64,000 nt of DNA from Oscillospiraceae bacterium (GTDB lineage Bacteria; Bacillota; Clostridia; Oscillospirales; Oscillospiraceae): positions 1-64,000 of the forward strand of contig CADCKQ010000009.1 of NCBI GenBank assembly GCA_902802045.1, read 5' to 3'. The notes beneath the pieces were generated by a model. It saw only the letters and a list, made by a program, of their open reading frames with translations, made no database searches and was not told where the DNA came from. This document shows positions 1-8,832 of the stretch, one piece after another (the first letter of the stretch is position 1; the number at the start of each line of letters is the position of its first letter). The position numbers were made by a program, and so were the translations under genes.

Positions 1-1
1 G

Positions 2-865
2 GCGGACCTTTACTACGGTGTCCTGTGGAACAAGCTGTACCGAAGGGACATCATAGAGCGTTACGGCATACGCATGGACGAAAATATCAGCTACAGTGAA
101 GATATGATCTTCAATCTGGAGTACCTTCTCCATGTCAAGAACATAGCGATCCTGAAAGCCCCGGTTTATTACTACCAGTACACCAAAGGCTCCCTGGTTG
201 ACCAAAGCCTGAATCTGAGCAGCACAATAAAAATGAAGAAAAACGTCATAGGCTACTATAACGAGTTTTTCAAAAAGACCTTTGACGCCCCCGCCTATCA
301 GGAACGGCTGCCAGTGATTTACGGCTACCTGCTGGCTGTCAGTCACGACAGCCTGGCGCTGCCTTTCACGCCGGGGACACGGAAGCTGACTCCGGGATCA
401 GATCTCTCTGCACTTTCCGGCGAGAGCGGCACGGCCTTCCCGATGCGCAGCGCGATCTTGGAGACGCGGCTGCTTGGACGCTATCTGGAAACGCTGGGCC
501 GAAAACACGGAATGGATGAGGCCAGAATCAAGATCTTATACTGCATGGAAAAGAGAAAGGAACCTTGCAGCATTGAGAGCCTGTGTCTGCTGACCGGTAT
601 GGGAAAACCTGCTGTGATCGTGGCAATGGCCCGACTCCTGGCGGACGGACTGGTGAGGCGCGAGGCCCCTCTCGGAGGCGAAGAACACTTCTCTTTCCAG
701 GCGCCGGAGCTCACAGAGGAACTGCAGCAGCTGGATTGGGATGTGGACGCAGTGTGTTTTGCCGGATTTACAGAAGAAGAGCTCCGGCAGTACCGCGAGT
801 TGGAGGAGCGGATCGGCAACCGGATTCTCGACCATCTGCAGGCCGAGACAGCAAAAGAATCGTAA
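2..865 (+). CDS. Glycosyltransferase C-terminal part fused to a MarR-like winged-helix domain (5' partial)
   Basis: The reading frame is open from the left edge, so the start lies outside the window. The first ~120 visible residues look like the end of a GT2 glycosyltransferase: LWNKLYRR and the acidic YSEDMIFNL segment are typical of the acceptor side of the fold. After a linker near residue 130 the protein changes character. ARIKILYCM, SIESLCLLTGMGKPAV and ARLLADGLVRRE read like the helices and wing of a MarR-type DNA-binding domain, followed by an acidic helical tail. A sugar transferase joined to a transcription-factor domain is unusual. The gene ends 41 bases before ftsH, whose Shine-Dalgarno site (aggagg) sits in the gap, so the two are probably cotranscribed. 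The MarR assignment is by motif and pattern only. Confidence 0.6.
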   Translation, partial: ADLYYGVLWNKLYRRDIIERYGIRMDENISYSEDMIFNLEYLLHVKNIAILKAPVYYYQYTKGSLVDQSLNLSSTIKMKKNVIGYYNEFFKKTFDAPAYQERLPVIYGYLLAVSHDSLALPFTPGTRKLTPGSDLSALSGESGTAFPMRSAILETRLLGRYLETLGRKHGMDEARIKILYCMEKRKEPCSIESLCLLTGMGKPAVIVAMARLLADGLVRREAPLGGEEHFSFQAPELTEELQQLDWDVDAVCFAGFTEEELRQYRELEERIGNRILDHLQAETAKES

Positions 866-906
866 GCCTTGCTCTCAGTGAGCAGCATCTTTAGGAGGAA
901 CCCTGT

Positions 907-2653
907 ATGCAGGAAGTAAAACGCCCGAAAAAACCACTAATTTATTTTTATGTGGCGATGATTCTCGCAATCCTTGTATTTAACTGTCTCGTTGCCCCAT
1001 ATCTTGCGAGGAAAGCCATAGAGGATGTGGACTACGGTACCTTTATGACGATGACCGAAAACGGAGAAATCGGAAAGGTTCAAATCCAGCAGAATCAAAT
1101 CGTCTTCACTGACAAAGAGGAATCTGCGATTTACCGGACAGGCGTGATCGAGGATCCGGGCTTAGTAGAACGGCTCCATGCATCCGGGGCAACTTTTACA
1201 AGTGAGATCGTGGAGGAAACGTCACCCCTGGCAACTCTGCTTCTCTCCTGGCTGTTGCCGATTGTCGTTTTCGTTCTGCTCGGTCAGTTTATGTCGAAGA
1301 AACTGATGGACAAAGCCGGCGGTGGTGCCGGATCCATGATGTTCAATCTTGGCAAATCGAACGCCAAGGTCTATGTCAAATCTTCGGATGGCATTCGTTT
1401 CAGCGATGTGGAAGGTGTTGACGAGGCGGAAGAAAACCTGCAGGAGATCGTGGATTATCTGGAAAACCCAGCAAAGTATCGGGAGATCGGCGCCTCCATG
1501 CCGAAGGGTGTCCTGCTTGTCGGGCCTCCGGGCACGGGCAAGACCATGCTGGCCAAGGCTGTGGCCGGTGAGGCCAATGTTCCCTTCTTCTCCATGTCCG
1601 GCTCGGAATTTGTGGAAATGTTTGTGGGCATGGGCGCTTCCAAGGTGCGGGATCTGTTTCGCCAGGCCAAAGAGAAGGCTCCCTGCATCGTCTTCATTGA
1701 CGAGATCGACGCCATCGGCCAGAAACGAAGCGGCGGTCAGTACGGAGGCAACGATGAGCGCGAACAGACCCTCAATCAGCTCCTTACCGAGATGGACGGC
1801 TTTGACGGGAGCAATGGCGTGATCACTGCCCGACCTCAAAGGGCGGGAAGCCATCCTGAAGGTGCACGCGAAAAAGATCAAGGTCGCCGACGATGTGGAC
1901 TTCCTGCAGGTGGCGCGTATGGCCTCCGGTGCATCCGGTGCAGAGCTTGCCAATATTGTAAACGAAGCCGCTTTGCGCGCAGTGCGTGACGGGCGCGGCT
2001 TTGCCACCCAGGCCGATCTGGAGGAGAGCATCGAAGTGGTCATTGCCGGCTACCAGAAAAAGAACGCGATTCTCACGGATCAGGAGAAAAAGATTGTCGC
2101 TTACCATGAGATCGGTCACGCCCTGGTTGCAGCGAAGCAGACGAACTCCGCTCCTGTGCAGAAAATCACCATCATCCCCCGCACCTCCGGTGCCTTGGGA
2201 TACACGCTGCAGGTGGAGAATAACGACCACTATCTGATGAATAAGCAGGAGCTGGAGAATAAGATCGCAACTTTCACCGGCGGACGGGCTGCAGAAGAAT
2301 TGGTGTTCGGTTCCGTTACCACGGGAGCCGCCAACGACATCGAGCAGGCTACAAAGCTTGCCCGCGCCATGATCACCCGCTACGGAATGAGCGAGGACTT
2401 TGACATGGTCGCAATGGAGACGGTAACGAATCAGTATCTTGGCGGTGATACGTCCCTGGCCTGCTCCGCTGAAACACAAAGCAAAATTGATGCACAGGTT
2501 GTCGAACTGGTACGGAAGCAGCACGAAAAAGCACTGGCCATTCTAAAGGACAATCGCGGTAAGTTGGATGAACTAGCTTCGTATCTGTATGAACATGAAA
2601 CTATTACCGGTGAAGAGTTCATGCGGATCCTGAATGAAAACGCGAGCACATAA
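907..2653 (+). pseudogene. ftsH: ATP-dependent zinc metalloprotease FtsH, disrupted by an internal frameshifting deletion
   Basis: FtsH is a membrane AAA+ protease that degrades membrane and regulatory proteins. Here the N-terminal part (907 to about 1824) encodes TM1 (residues ~11-33), TM2 (~108-128), Walker A GPPGTGKT (206-213) and Walker B FIDEID (263-268). At ~1822-1826 the frame jumps. The text goes from GFDGSNGVI straight to [11 protein letters not shown] in the next frame, which then runs to 2653 and includes the zinc motif HEIGH. Family members have about 25-28 residues between these points, comprising the second region of homology with the arginine fingers (AATNRP...RPGRFDR). Those are missing here and the loss is not a multiple of three. 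Everything else looks intact, so the lesion is recent or an assembly error. As written, no active protease can be made. Confidence 0.85.
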
Positions 2654-2724
2654 TACCACAGGCCAAAATTCCGTCAATGTCCGTCTGGACTTGTTCGGAA
2701 AATATTCCTGATTAGAAGTAACGC

Positions 2725-2765
2725 GCCCCAGACTGTAGATGTAAAAGTCTCCGGTCTGGGGCTTT
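2725..2765 (+). terminator. Intrinsic terminator after ftsH
   Basis: gccccagac (2725-2733) pairs perfectly with gtctggggc (2754-2762) across a 20-base loop and is followed by ttt and A+T-rich sequence. It lies 71 bases after the ftsH stop. Confidence 0.6.
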
Positions 2766-2988
2766 AATATTTGCATATCGGTTTACATAACTTTTTCTCT
2801 TTTCGCATTTTAACCCCCCTGCACATATTTTTAACTGGAAGATATTTATATGGAAAGTCGCTGAAAGGGAAACGGTTAGAATAATTTAAATTACCACTGC
2901 ACCCCCTTTGCCGTTTGCACCTCCCTACCAATTCCTATGACGCATTCATTATATTAGTGATTGTTGATTAATATCAGAAGGTAATCCA

Positions 2989-3012
2989 GCGCCTCCATAT
3001 CGATGGAGGCGC
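2989..3012. repeat. Perfect 24-base hairpin palindrome
   Basis: gcgcctccat (2989-2998) and atggaggcgc (3003-3012) are exact inverted repeats around the 4-base loop atcg. A third partial copy of the arm (caatggagg) follows at about 3022-3030. There is no T-tract on either side, so this is not an ordinary terminator. Function unknown. Confidence 0.7.
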
Positions 3013-3112
3013 AACCATTTCAATGGAGGAGCAATAAACGAGGACTATAGACTATTGCTCATCCGGTTCGGAGGGACTCGCGAGACAGGAGACTCGCGGG
3101 GATGGTGGAGAG

Positions 3113-3163
3113 ACGGATTCTTCGCAGGCTCAGAGTGACAGATTGCTCCGCAGAATGACACTG
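3113..3163. repeat. Interspersed-repeat-like sequence (family A)
   Basis: The stretch contains cggattcttcgc, ctcagagtgaca and ctccgcagaatgacac. From memory, its complement belongs to a family of short intergenic repeats of the TGTCATTCTG...GAATC type common in Clostridia genomes. Only one copy of this family is visible in the window, so the assignment rests on recollection. Confidence 0.45.
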
Positions 3164-3210
3164 TTTCATATTTGCAGATCACACCTTGAAAAATCATGTA
3201 AAAAATGTAA

Positions 3211-3249
3211 AAAACTCAGACCCGCTGCGCTGCAACGGGTTTGAGTTTT
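3211..3249. terminator. Bidirectional terminator-like hairpin
   Basis: aaaactcagacccg (3211-3224) pairs with cgggtttgagtttt (3236-3249), with one G-T wobble and an 11-base loop. The A-tract and T-tract on the two sides would let it work in either direction. Confidence 0.65.
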
Positions 3250-3389
3250 GATAATTGCTTTGGTAATTGAATTTTTTTTGTAAAAAATACATCGGGCTGT
3301 TTAAAGCTTAAAAAATAATACTTCTTTAATTTGCATCCCCGGTGTGATAGAATCCCTTTAATATTTCAGGGCACGGAGGGGCATAAACG

Positions 3390-3785
3390 ATGACAAAAGA
3401 AGAAAAGCTTGCAAACTGGAACGAAAGAAGTCCGTTCAATGTACACAACAATATCGTCATCGAGGATTTCTCGGAAGGGAAGTCCGTCGTAACGGGCGAG
3501 CTTAAGACAGAGGCCCTGAATCCGGCGGGGATTGCGCACGGAGGATTTGTCTATTCTCTCTGCGACGTCGCGGCGGGCATTTCGGCAAGGTCCCTGGGGC
3601 ACAACAAATTCACGACCTTAAGCAGCAGCATATATTTCATGCACCCTTCAAAAGGCACCAGGCTCAGGGCGGAGGGCGAGGTCGTCAAGAACGGCCGGAA
3701 CGTGATCGTCTCTGATGTGAGCGTATACGACGACACGGGAAAGATGACCGCGAAAGGCGTGTTTGAAGTCTTTGTTCTTGAATGA
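3390..3785 (+). CDS. PaaI-family hotdog thioesterase
   Basis: A 131-residue protein of the size of the PaaI/YdiI acyl-CoA thioesterase group, which hydrolyses aryl- or acyl-CoA esters in the cytoplasm. The hotdog signature NPAGIAHGGFVYSLCDVAAG (residues ~49-68) contains the HGG turn and the acidic residue on the central helix used in catalysis. TTLSSSIYFMHP and the C-terminal strand VSDVSVYDDTGK follow the family pattern. Start ATG 3390 is preceded by cggagggg. The next gene, a CDF transporter, begins 30 bases downstream, suggesting one transcript. The actual thioester substrate cannot be deduced. Confidence 0.85.
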   Translation: MTKEEKLANWNERSPFNVHNNIVIEDFSEGKSVVTGELKTEALNPAGIAHGGFVYSLCDVAAGISARSLGHNKFTTLSSSIYFMHPSKGTRLRAEGEVVKNGRNVIVSDVSVYDDTGKMTAKGVFEVFVLE

Positions 3786-3815
3786 AAAAGCATATATCCG
3801 AAAGACGGAACTGAC

Positions 3816-4967
3816 ATGAAAAAAACGGAAATACAGGGAGAAGAGGCAGGCACCTCTCTTTCAAGAGACAAAATAATCGTCAGAACGAGCATCACGGGAA
3901 TTGCCGCGAATGTCCTGCTCGCGGCTTTCAAGGCCGTCGTCGGCGCGATCTCGGGCTCGATCGCGATAGTTCTCGACGCCGTAAACAACATATCCGACGC
4001 TGCTTCCTCGCTTATCACGATAATAGGCACGAAGCTCGCGTCCAGGGAACCCGACAAAAAACACCCCTTCGGCTACGGGCGCGTTGAATACTTAAGCGCG
4101 ATGATCATTTCGGTCATAGTCCTCTACGCCGGCATCACGTCTCTGGTCGAATCGGTAAAGAAGATCATCGAGCCCGAAACTCCGGACTACAGCGCCGTTA
4201 CCCTGATAATCGTAGCGGCTGCGGTCCTTGTGAAGATCTTTCTGGGGAGATATGTCAAAAAAACGGGAGAAAGAGTCAACTCCGATTCCCTGATAAACTC
4301 CGGGAAGGACGCGGTGCTCGATTCCGTGATCTCCGCATCCACGCTGGTCGCCGCCGTGATCTTTCTGCTCACCGGGCTTTCGCTCGAGGCATGGCTCGGC
4401 GCCGTCATCTCGGTCATTATCATCAAATCGGGCATAGAGATGCTCAGGGAGACACTGTCGGAGATACTGGGCGAGAGGGCGGACATCTCTCTTGCGAAGG
4501 AGATAAAGAAAACGGTCCTCTCATTTCCGGAGGTCAGCGGCGCTTACGATCTGGTCCTGCACAACTACGGGCCTGACAACTATAACGGATCGATACATAT
4601 CGAAGTTCCGGACACGCTCTCCGCAGCTGAGCTTGACGAGCTGATCCGCGCCGTAACGACGAAAGTCTATCTTGAACAGAATGTGATCCTGACCGCGATA
4701 GGCGTGTATTCGCTGAATACAAAGGACGAAAAGGCCGTCGGGATGCGAAACGAAATAAGCTCGCTTGTCCTCTCGAAGGAGCATGTGCTTCAGATGCACG
4801 GCTTCTATGTGAATGAGGAGAAGAAAACGATCCGTTTTGACGTAATAGTGAGCTTCGACGCGAAGGACCGCCGCGCCGTCTATGATGAGATCTGCAGCGA
4901 GGTCGCGGCGCTCTACCCGGACTACTCTCTCGAGATCGTCCTGGACACGGACTTCAGCGAAAGCTGA
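3816..4967 (+). CDS. Cation diffusion facilitator family transporter
   Basis: A 383-residue CDF protein, which exports divalent metals (Mn, Zn, Fe or Co) in exchange for protons. The first ~220 residues form six membrane helices. The metal-site region reads LDAVNNISDAASS (~48-60) and HPFGYGRVEYLS (~82-93), and the second site lies in SGKDAVLDS (~166-174). The NxxSD variant of the usual first site and the GKDAVLDS form resemble the manganese-type subgroup, but selectivity is only inferred. A long cytoplasmic domain with a ferredoxin-like metal-binding fold follows (residues ~220-380). It is longer than in FieF (~300 residues total). An intrinsic terminator follows at 4985. Confidence 0.88.
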   Translation: MKKTEIQGEEAGTSLSRDKIIVRTSITGIAANVLLAAFKAVVGAISGSIAIVLDAVNNISDAASSLITIIGTKLASREPDKKHPFGYGRVEYLSAMIISVIVLYAGITSLVESVKKIIEPETPDYSAVTLIIVAAAVLVKIFLGRYVKKTGERVNSDSLINSGKDAVLDSVISASTLVAAVIFLLTGLSLEAWLGAVISVIIIKSGIEMLRETLSEILGERADISLAKEIKKTVLSFPEVSGAYDLVLHNYGPDNYNGSIHIEVPDTLSAAELDELIRAVTTKVYLEQNVILTAIGVYSLNTKDEKAVGMRNEISSLVLSKEHVLQMHGFYVNEEKKTIRFDVIVSFDAKDRRAVYDEICSEVAALYPDYSLEIVLDTDFSES

Positions 4968-4984
4968 AAAGACGGAACAAAAAG

Positions 4985-5024
4985 CAGAGTCTGCCTCTGA
5001 TCGAAAGCGGCAGGCTCTGTTTTT
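4985..5024 (+). terminator. Intrinsic terminator after the CDF transporter
   Basis: cagagtctgcc (4985-4995) pairs with ggcaggctctg (5009-5019), with one wobble, and is followed by TTTTT. It starts 18 bases after the stop codon. Confidence 0.85.
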
Positions 5025-5135
5025 GCGCTCTGCGGTATAAAACGCAAAAAATGTTTTTAAAAAATCTTCAAAGGCCGTAAGATTTCCCTAAAAAGCGCGT
5101 TTCATAGGGTGAGAGACAAAACAGAAAGGAGGGCA

Positions 5136-5699
5136 ATGGATTTGGAGGACTCAAAAATCGTGGATCTCTACTGGCAGCGCTCCGAAGAAGCAATTCCGGA
5201 GACTGCCGCCAAATTCGGCGGCTATTGCCGCACCATTGCTTACAACATTTTATCGGACGAGCAGGACGCAGAGGAATGCGTGAACGACACATGGTTCAAG
5301 GCGTGGAATTCCATGCCGACTCATCGTCCCGCTCTTCTCGCGCCTTATCTCGCCAAACTGACACGCTGGCTGGCGCTGACCCGTCTCAGGAAAAGAAACG
5401 CCCTGCGGCGCGGAGGCGGAGAGACGCCGATAGTGCTTGACGAGCTCGCTGAGGTCATCCCGGGCGATGCGGATCCGGAAAAACAGGTGGAGATGAAAGA
5501 ACTCGGCGAGGCCCTGCGGAGATTTGTGGCAGGTCTTGAGGATACCGAAGCCCGTATCTTTCTCGCCCGATACTGGTACATGACCGGTGTGAAGGAGATC
5601 GCAGAAAAGTACGGTATCACGCCCGGCAATGTCAGTACCACACTTCACCGCACGCGCAGAAAACTGCAGAACTTTTTGAAGGAGGAAGGATTATGCTGA
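5136..5699 (+). CDS. ECF-type sigma-70 family RNA polymerase sigma factor
   Basis: A 187-residue sigma factor with only regions 2 and 4. Region 2 is seen in YNILSDEQDAEECVNDTW (core binding and -10 recognition helix) and WLALTRLRKRNALRR. Region 4 is the helix-turn-helix around GVKEIAEKYGITPGNVSTTLHRTRRKL (split here as GVKEIAEKYG and ITPGNVSTTL). Start ATG 5136 is chosen because aaaggagg lies just upstream; an upstream GTG at 5109 has no such site. The stop overlaps the start of the next gene by 7 bases, so the two are translationally coupled. This is the usual layout for an ECF factor and its regulator. No autoregulated promoter motif could be identified. Confidence 0.88.
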   Translation: MDLEDSKIVDLYWQRSEEAIPETAAKFGGYCRTIAYNILSDEQDAEECVNDTWFKAWNSMPTHRPALLAPYLAKLTRWLALTRLRKRNALRRGGGETPIVLDELAEVIPGDADPEKQVEMKELGEALRRFVAGLEDTEARIFLARYWYMTGVKEIAEKYGITPGNVSTTLHRTRRKLQNFLKEEGLC

Positions 5700-7798
5700 A
5701 CGAGGAAACGATTCTGTTTGCGCTCAATGATATGGACGACACCCTGCTGGAACGGACACGTCTTGCCCTGGGTCTGAAACTCGGCGCGAAGAAGCACGGG
5801 ACCGGGAAATACATCCGAATCGTATTGCTGGCAGCCGTTATCTCGGCGCTTATGATCGGAGCGGCATGGGCAACCGGGCTTATCGGACTTGGTAATATGC
5901 GGGCCGGGCAGCTTTTTGGTATTAATATGCTCAGTATCGAAGGGCTGAGCGACAGCGCCGAAGGCCGGGCGCTTAAGGAGTGGCTGTCCTTCTATGAAGA
6001 GCACCGCGAAGACCCGTATGATCCAGAAGAAGCAATTGCACTTATGGACGAATACGGCCCATACGGCGTCACGACACAGGCAATGGCCGATGAGATAGAC
6101 AGGATCTGCGGAAAGTACGGTCTCAAACGCCTCGGAAAACTGTCCGCGCCGCCGGACGAAAAGAGCTTTTACAGAGCTGCGGGAATCGGGAAACTGACCG
6201 CCGGAAATGAAAAGTTCGAAAATGACTACGGCGGCGGATACGTATACTCCAGCGGCACCTTCCAGTACGACGGCACGCTGTTTCCGCGTGACACTGATTA
6301 CTGCTTCCCTTATCAGCTTCGAAATGCTGCGAAGGGCGTGCTCGGATATGTGACAATAAATGCCGGTGACCCGAACGACTATACGGAATGGCAGTATAAA
6401 ACAAAAGACGGGCAGACGCTTACCGTATCCGATTCCGCGCACGGCGCCTTCCTCCTGCTTGACCGCGAGGACAGCTTTGTTGTTGTCTCAATTGCCAAAA
6501 CGGGATGGGCGGATCATTTTAATGACGGTATGCTCGACGGTCTGGGAGACAGACAGGTCACATTTGAACTGAGCCGCGAAGATCTGGAAGCCATAGCCGA
6601 CAGTTTTAACTGGGCAGCGTTGGATGACCCCGATCTCGGAATGGACGGAGAATTTGCTTACCATCAGTACAGCGAAACAAGCGCTGTAGAGCAGCTTACG
6701 AATAAGAATATCGACCTGAGTATGATCCCCGAGAGTCAGGAATGGCTGAAGCCTTCCATCTCGGCCGTTTACGAGCAGCAGATCGCCCCTTACATCAGAG
6801 ACTTCAAGCTTGTCGATTACTGCATCGAAAAAGGGAGCATCGACATCGGCTGGATCAGCTTCACCGGAACACCGATAAAGCCGCTCAACTGGCGCAAGGT
6901 TCCGAGCGACAAGGGAGAGGTCTATTGCCGGAGCGTCTGCGTGAACGCTGACGAAAACGGGCTGCCCCTAGCACTCGACAGTTTCGATATGCTTCCCGTT
7001 CAGAAGCTCGATCTGGCCAAAAACATCGGCACTGAGGAGAACCCTGACCGGATATGGCTGGCCAATGAGCAGAGGACCATTGCCTCCGCCTCGCTGTATG
7101 TCCTTCAGAACGGAGAGACCTATACTGTCTCGGATCCAGCCTCCATTGAGGCTCTGGCGCTCATGCTGAAAAGAAGTACGATCGACTCATTTGATGCGGA
7201 AGACCCCCGCTTCAACCCTCTCTACCTCACTTATACCGACGGCAGCCGGGCTTTGGTCTTTACCGCCGCCAGCGGCGCAAACGCGTTCTGGCAGTATGGG
7301 ATGTGGCAGAGTTATCAGTACGGCAGGACGATCTTCGACCTGTTCGGTGTTCCGCTTGAAGCCAAGGGCTATACGGAGCATGACGGGATCCTTACATCGC
7401 ACGTGGATTCGCCTGACCGGAGCCTGCTGAAGTGGATAGAGATGGATTTCGAGAAAGACGGAGATCTCATTGTGCGGCGTATCATGTCGGATCAGGTTCG
7501 CGAGATGCGTTATGAGTACGATGAAGAACACCATTGCGTCAGGGAGACCTGGTGGGACGGCGGAGTTATGAACAATGAGATAGTCAGCACCTACGGCGAG
7601 GACGGGCAAATACTTCACAGCGAGATGCACGCCGGAAATATGTGGACCGTATCCGACTATGAATATGATTCCGAAGGCCGCCTGACCGCGGAGCTCCACA
7701 GAGACAACGACGATGCCCCAGGCGCGACCGGAGGGAACATCTATTACAGTTATGACGCGGAAGGCAACTGCCGCCGCAAAATGGGCTGGGAACAGTAA
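5693..7798 (+). CDS. Large single-pass membrane protein coupled to the ECF sigma factor (candidate anti-sigma factor)
   Basis: A 701-residue protein not recognised as a whole. The first ~40 residues (ETILFALNDMDDTLLERTRL and a basic stretch) would be cytoplasmic, and a single membrane helix follows at ~43-65 (IVLLAAVISALMIGAAWATG). The remaining ~630 residues would be outside the cell. This topology, and the 7-base overlap with the sigma gene, fit an anti-sigma factor that holds the sigma factor at the membrane. The extracellular part has no obvious catalytic motif. Its last ~100 residues contain YEYDSEGRLTAE and YYSYDAEGNCRRK, which resemble RHS/YD repeats. Anti-sigma function is inferred from position and topology only. 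The size is large for the class, so the ectodomain may be a sensor. Confidence 0.6.
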   Translation: MLNEETILFALNDMDDTLLERTRLALGLKLGAKKHGTGKYIRIVLLAAVISALMIGAAWATGLIGLGNMRAGQLFGINMLSIEGLSDSAEGRALKEWLSFYEEHREDPYDPEEAIALMDEYGPYGVTTQAMADEIDRICGKYGLKRLGKLSAPPDEKSFYRAAGIGKLTAGNEKFENDYGGGYVYSSGTFQYDGTLFPRDTDYCFPYQLRNAAKGVLGYVTINAGDPNDYTEWQYKTKDGQTLTVSDSAHGAFLLLDREDSFVVVSIAKTGWADHFNDGMLDGLGDRQVTFELSREDLEAIADSFNWAALDDPDLGMDGEFAYHQYSETSAVEQLTNKNIDLSMIPESQEWLKPSISAVYEQQIAPYIRDFKLVDYCIEKGSIDIGWISFTGTPIKPLNWRKVPSDKGEVYCRSVCVNADENGLPLALDSFDMLPVQKLDLAKNIGTEENPDRIWLANEQRTIASASLYVLQNGETYTVSDPASIEALALMLKRSTIDSFDAEDPRFNPLYLTYTDGSRALVFTAASGANAFWQYGMWQSYQYGRTIFDLFGVPLEAKGYTEHDGILTSHVDSPDRSLLKWIEMDFEKDGDLIVRRIMSDQVREMRYEYDEEHHCVRETWWDGGVMNNEIVSTYGEDGQILHSEMHAGNMWTVSDYEYDSEGRLTAELHRDNDDAPGATGGNIYYSYDAEGNCRRKMGWEQ

Positions 7799-7845
7799 AG
7801 GAACCCTTTATACAGACATCCGATTATTGCACACAAATAAAACAG

Positions 7846-7878
7846 GAGCGCCTCTTCTAAGTGATGAGGCGCTCATTT
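7846..7878. terminator. Bidirectional terminator between convergent units
   Basis: gagcgcctc (7846-7854) pairs exactly with gaggcgctc (7866-7874), flanked by A-rich sequence on the left and atttta on the right. It lies between the plus-strand sigma operon and the end of the minus-strand Rnf operon and could serve both. Confidence 0.8.
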
Positions 7879-7918
7879 TACATAGGTTCGTCGTGTATCT
7901 GTATCAATTATTCACGTT

Positions 7919-8299
7919 TCAGCCGGTCACAAAATCCACACCGTCGTCCACGCCGCCCTCGACCGTCACGGTCAGACGGTTCGGAAGACAGATAATGGAT
8001 TGCCCGGTATAGCGGATCTTTCCCTGGTGTACGCAGAGAAGATCCGGGCAGTTCGCTTCCGAGAGCCAGGCCTGCCCGCCTTCGATGACGAGGATGTTGC
8101 TCCCGCCGTTGAGGGGGTAGATCCCGCTTTGCGACAGCGAATGCCGCTCGGTCTCGACGCCGTCCACGCGTACGACGACGACGCCGCCCTCCTCCCGCGT
8201 CGCGCCGATAACCAGATAGAGCACGAGCGCGAGAAGGAGGAACAGGCCGATCACAAGAAGGTCCGTCCGCCGCTTTTTGTCGGCGAAGAAATCCTTCAT
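7919..8299 (-). CDS. Membrane-anchored NusG domain II protein
   Basis: A 126-residue protein with a basic N-terminus, one membrane helix (~14-34) and an outward domain of the NusG_II type. Signature elements are VRVDGVE, ISHI-like INGGSNIL, CPDLLC and GQSIICLPNRL. Small proteins of this family are known beside Rnf/Nqr-like and flavin-transfer genes; their biochemical role is unsettled. The start codon overlaps the rnfA stop in an ATGA, so it is the last gene of the operon and occupies the place where rnfB is usually found. The cysteines in CPDLLC and IICLP could bind a metal or form a disulfide; this is speculation. Confidence 0.75.
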   Translation of the reverse strand: MKDFFADKKRRTDLLVIGLFLLLALVLYLVIGATREEGGVVVVRVDGVETERHSLSQSGIYPLNGGSNILVIEGGQAWLSEANCPDLLCVHQGKIRYTGQSIICLPNRLTVTVEGGVDDGVDFVTG

Positions 8300-8829
8300 C
8301 AGAACTGGAAGGCGGTAAGAGCCAGAGCGACTATCGCCGCAGCCAGGATCTGGATCGGGAAGCCGCGGAAGGCCTTGGGCAGATGCTCCGGCTCGATCCG
8401 ATTCTGCAGACCGGCAAAGAGGAAGAGCCCGAAGAGGAACCCGAGTCCGACGCCGAGCGCGCTCGCGATCACGGAGCCGAGGGTCTCGGCCTCTGCGACG
8501 TTCAGAGCCAGGCCGAGCACTGCGCTGTTGAGCGCGATGAGGGGGAAGAACAGGCCGAGCTTTTTGCCGCAGACGAGCTGCAGCAGGTACAGAATAACGA
8601 GCACGAGCACTACGGCGGCAAGTATGGTGAAATACGCGGGTATCACGCCGCGAAGCAGCCACAGCAGTACGGAGACAAGGAGCGTCACGACCGTGACCGA
8701 GAGGCCCAGCGTGAGGATCCTGCCGCGCTGCGAGGAGAAGCCGAGAAGCGGCACGAGGCCGAGTCCGGCGCTGAGGGCGTAGTTGTTGATCAGCACGAAG
8801 CCGAGTATCAGAAGAATCATTTCTTTCAT
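8299..8829 (-). CDS. rnfA: Rnf complex subunit RnfA
   Basis: A 176-residue, six-helix membrane protein of the RnfA/NqrE family. Family landmarks are the N-terminal ILGFVLINNYALSAGLG (normally LVNNFVLSxFLG), where the helix breaks, and FFPLIALNSAVLGLALN, which carries the conserved N-[CS]-A-V-L-G segment. In the known complex RnfA and RnfE are inversely oriented homologues that share a 2Fe-2S cluster. The cysteine normally found in the LxxNC motif reads NSAVLG here, as seen directly, so that cluster ligand may be lost or placed elsewhere. It starts 3 bases after rnfE and overlaps the NusG II gene by one base. Confidence 0.85.
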   Translation of the reverse strand: MKEMILLILGFVLINNYALSAGLGLVPLLGFSSQRGRILTLGLSVTVVTLLVSVLLWLLRGVIPAYFTILAAVVLVLVILYLLQLVCGKKLGLFFPLIALNSAVLGLALNVAEAETLGSVIASALGVGLGFLFGLFLFAGLQNRIEPEHLPKAFRGFPIQILAAAIVALALTAFQF

Positions 8830-8832
8830 GTA

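Larger units (their letters stand above)
2654..3389. other. Non-coding interval with terminators and palindromic repeats
   Basis: No convincing gene is visible in these 735 bases. The interval holds a terminator after ftsH, a perfect 24-base palindrome, a cgcgag/ctcgcg hairpin (3079-3098), an interspersed-repeat-like stretch and a long bidirectional terminator hairpin. Its last ~140 bases are A+T-rich and presumably carry the promoter of the thioesterase gene, although no clear -35/-10 pair is seen. Confidence 0.7.
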
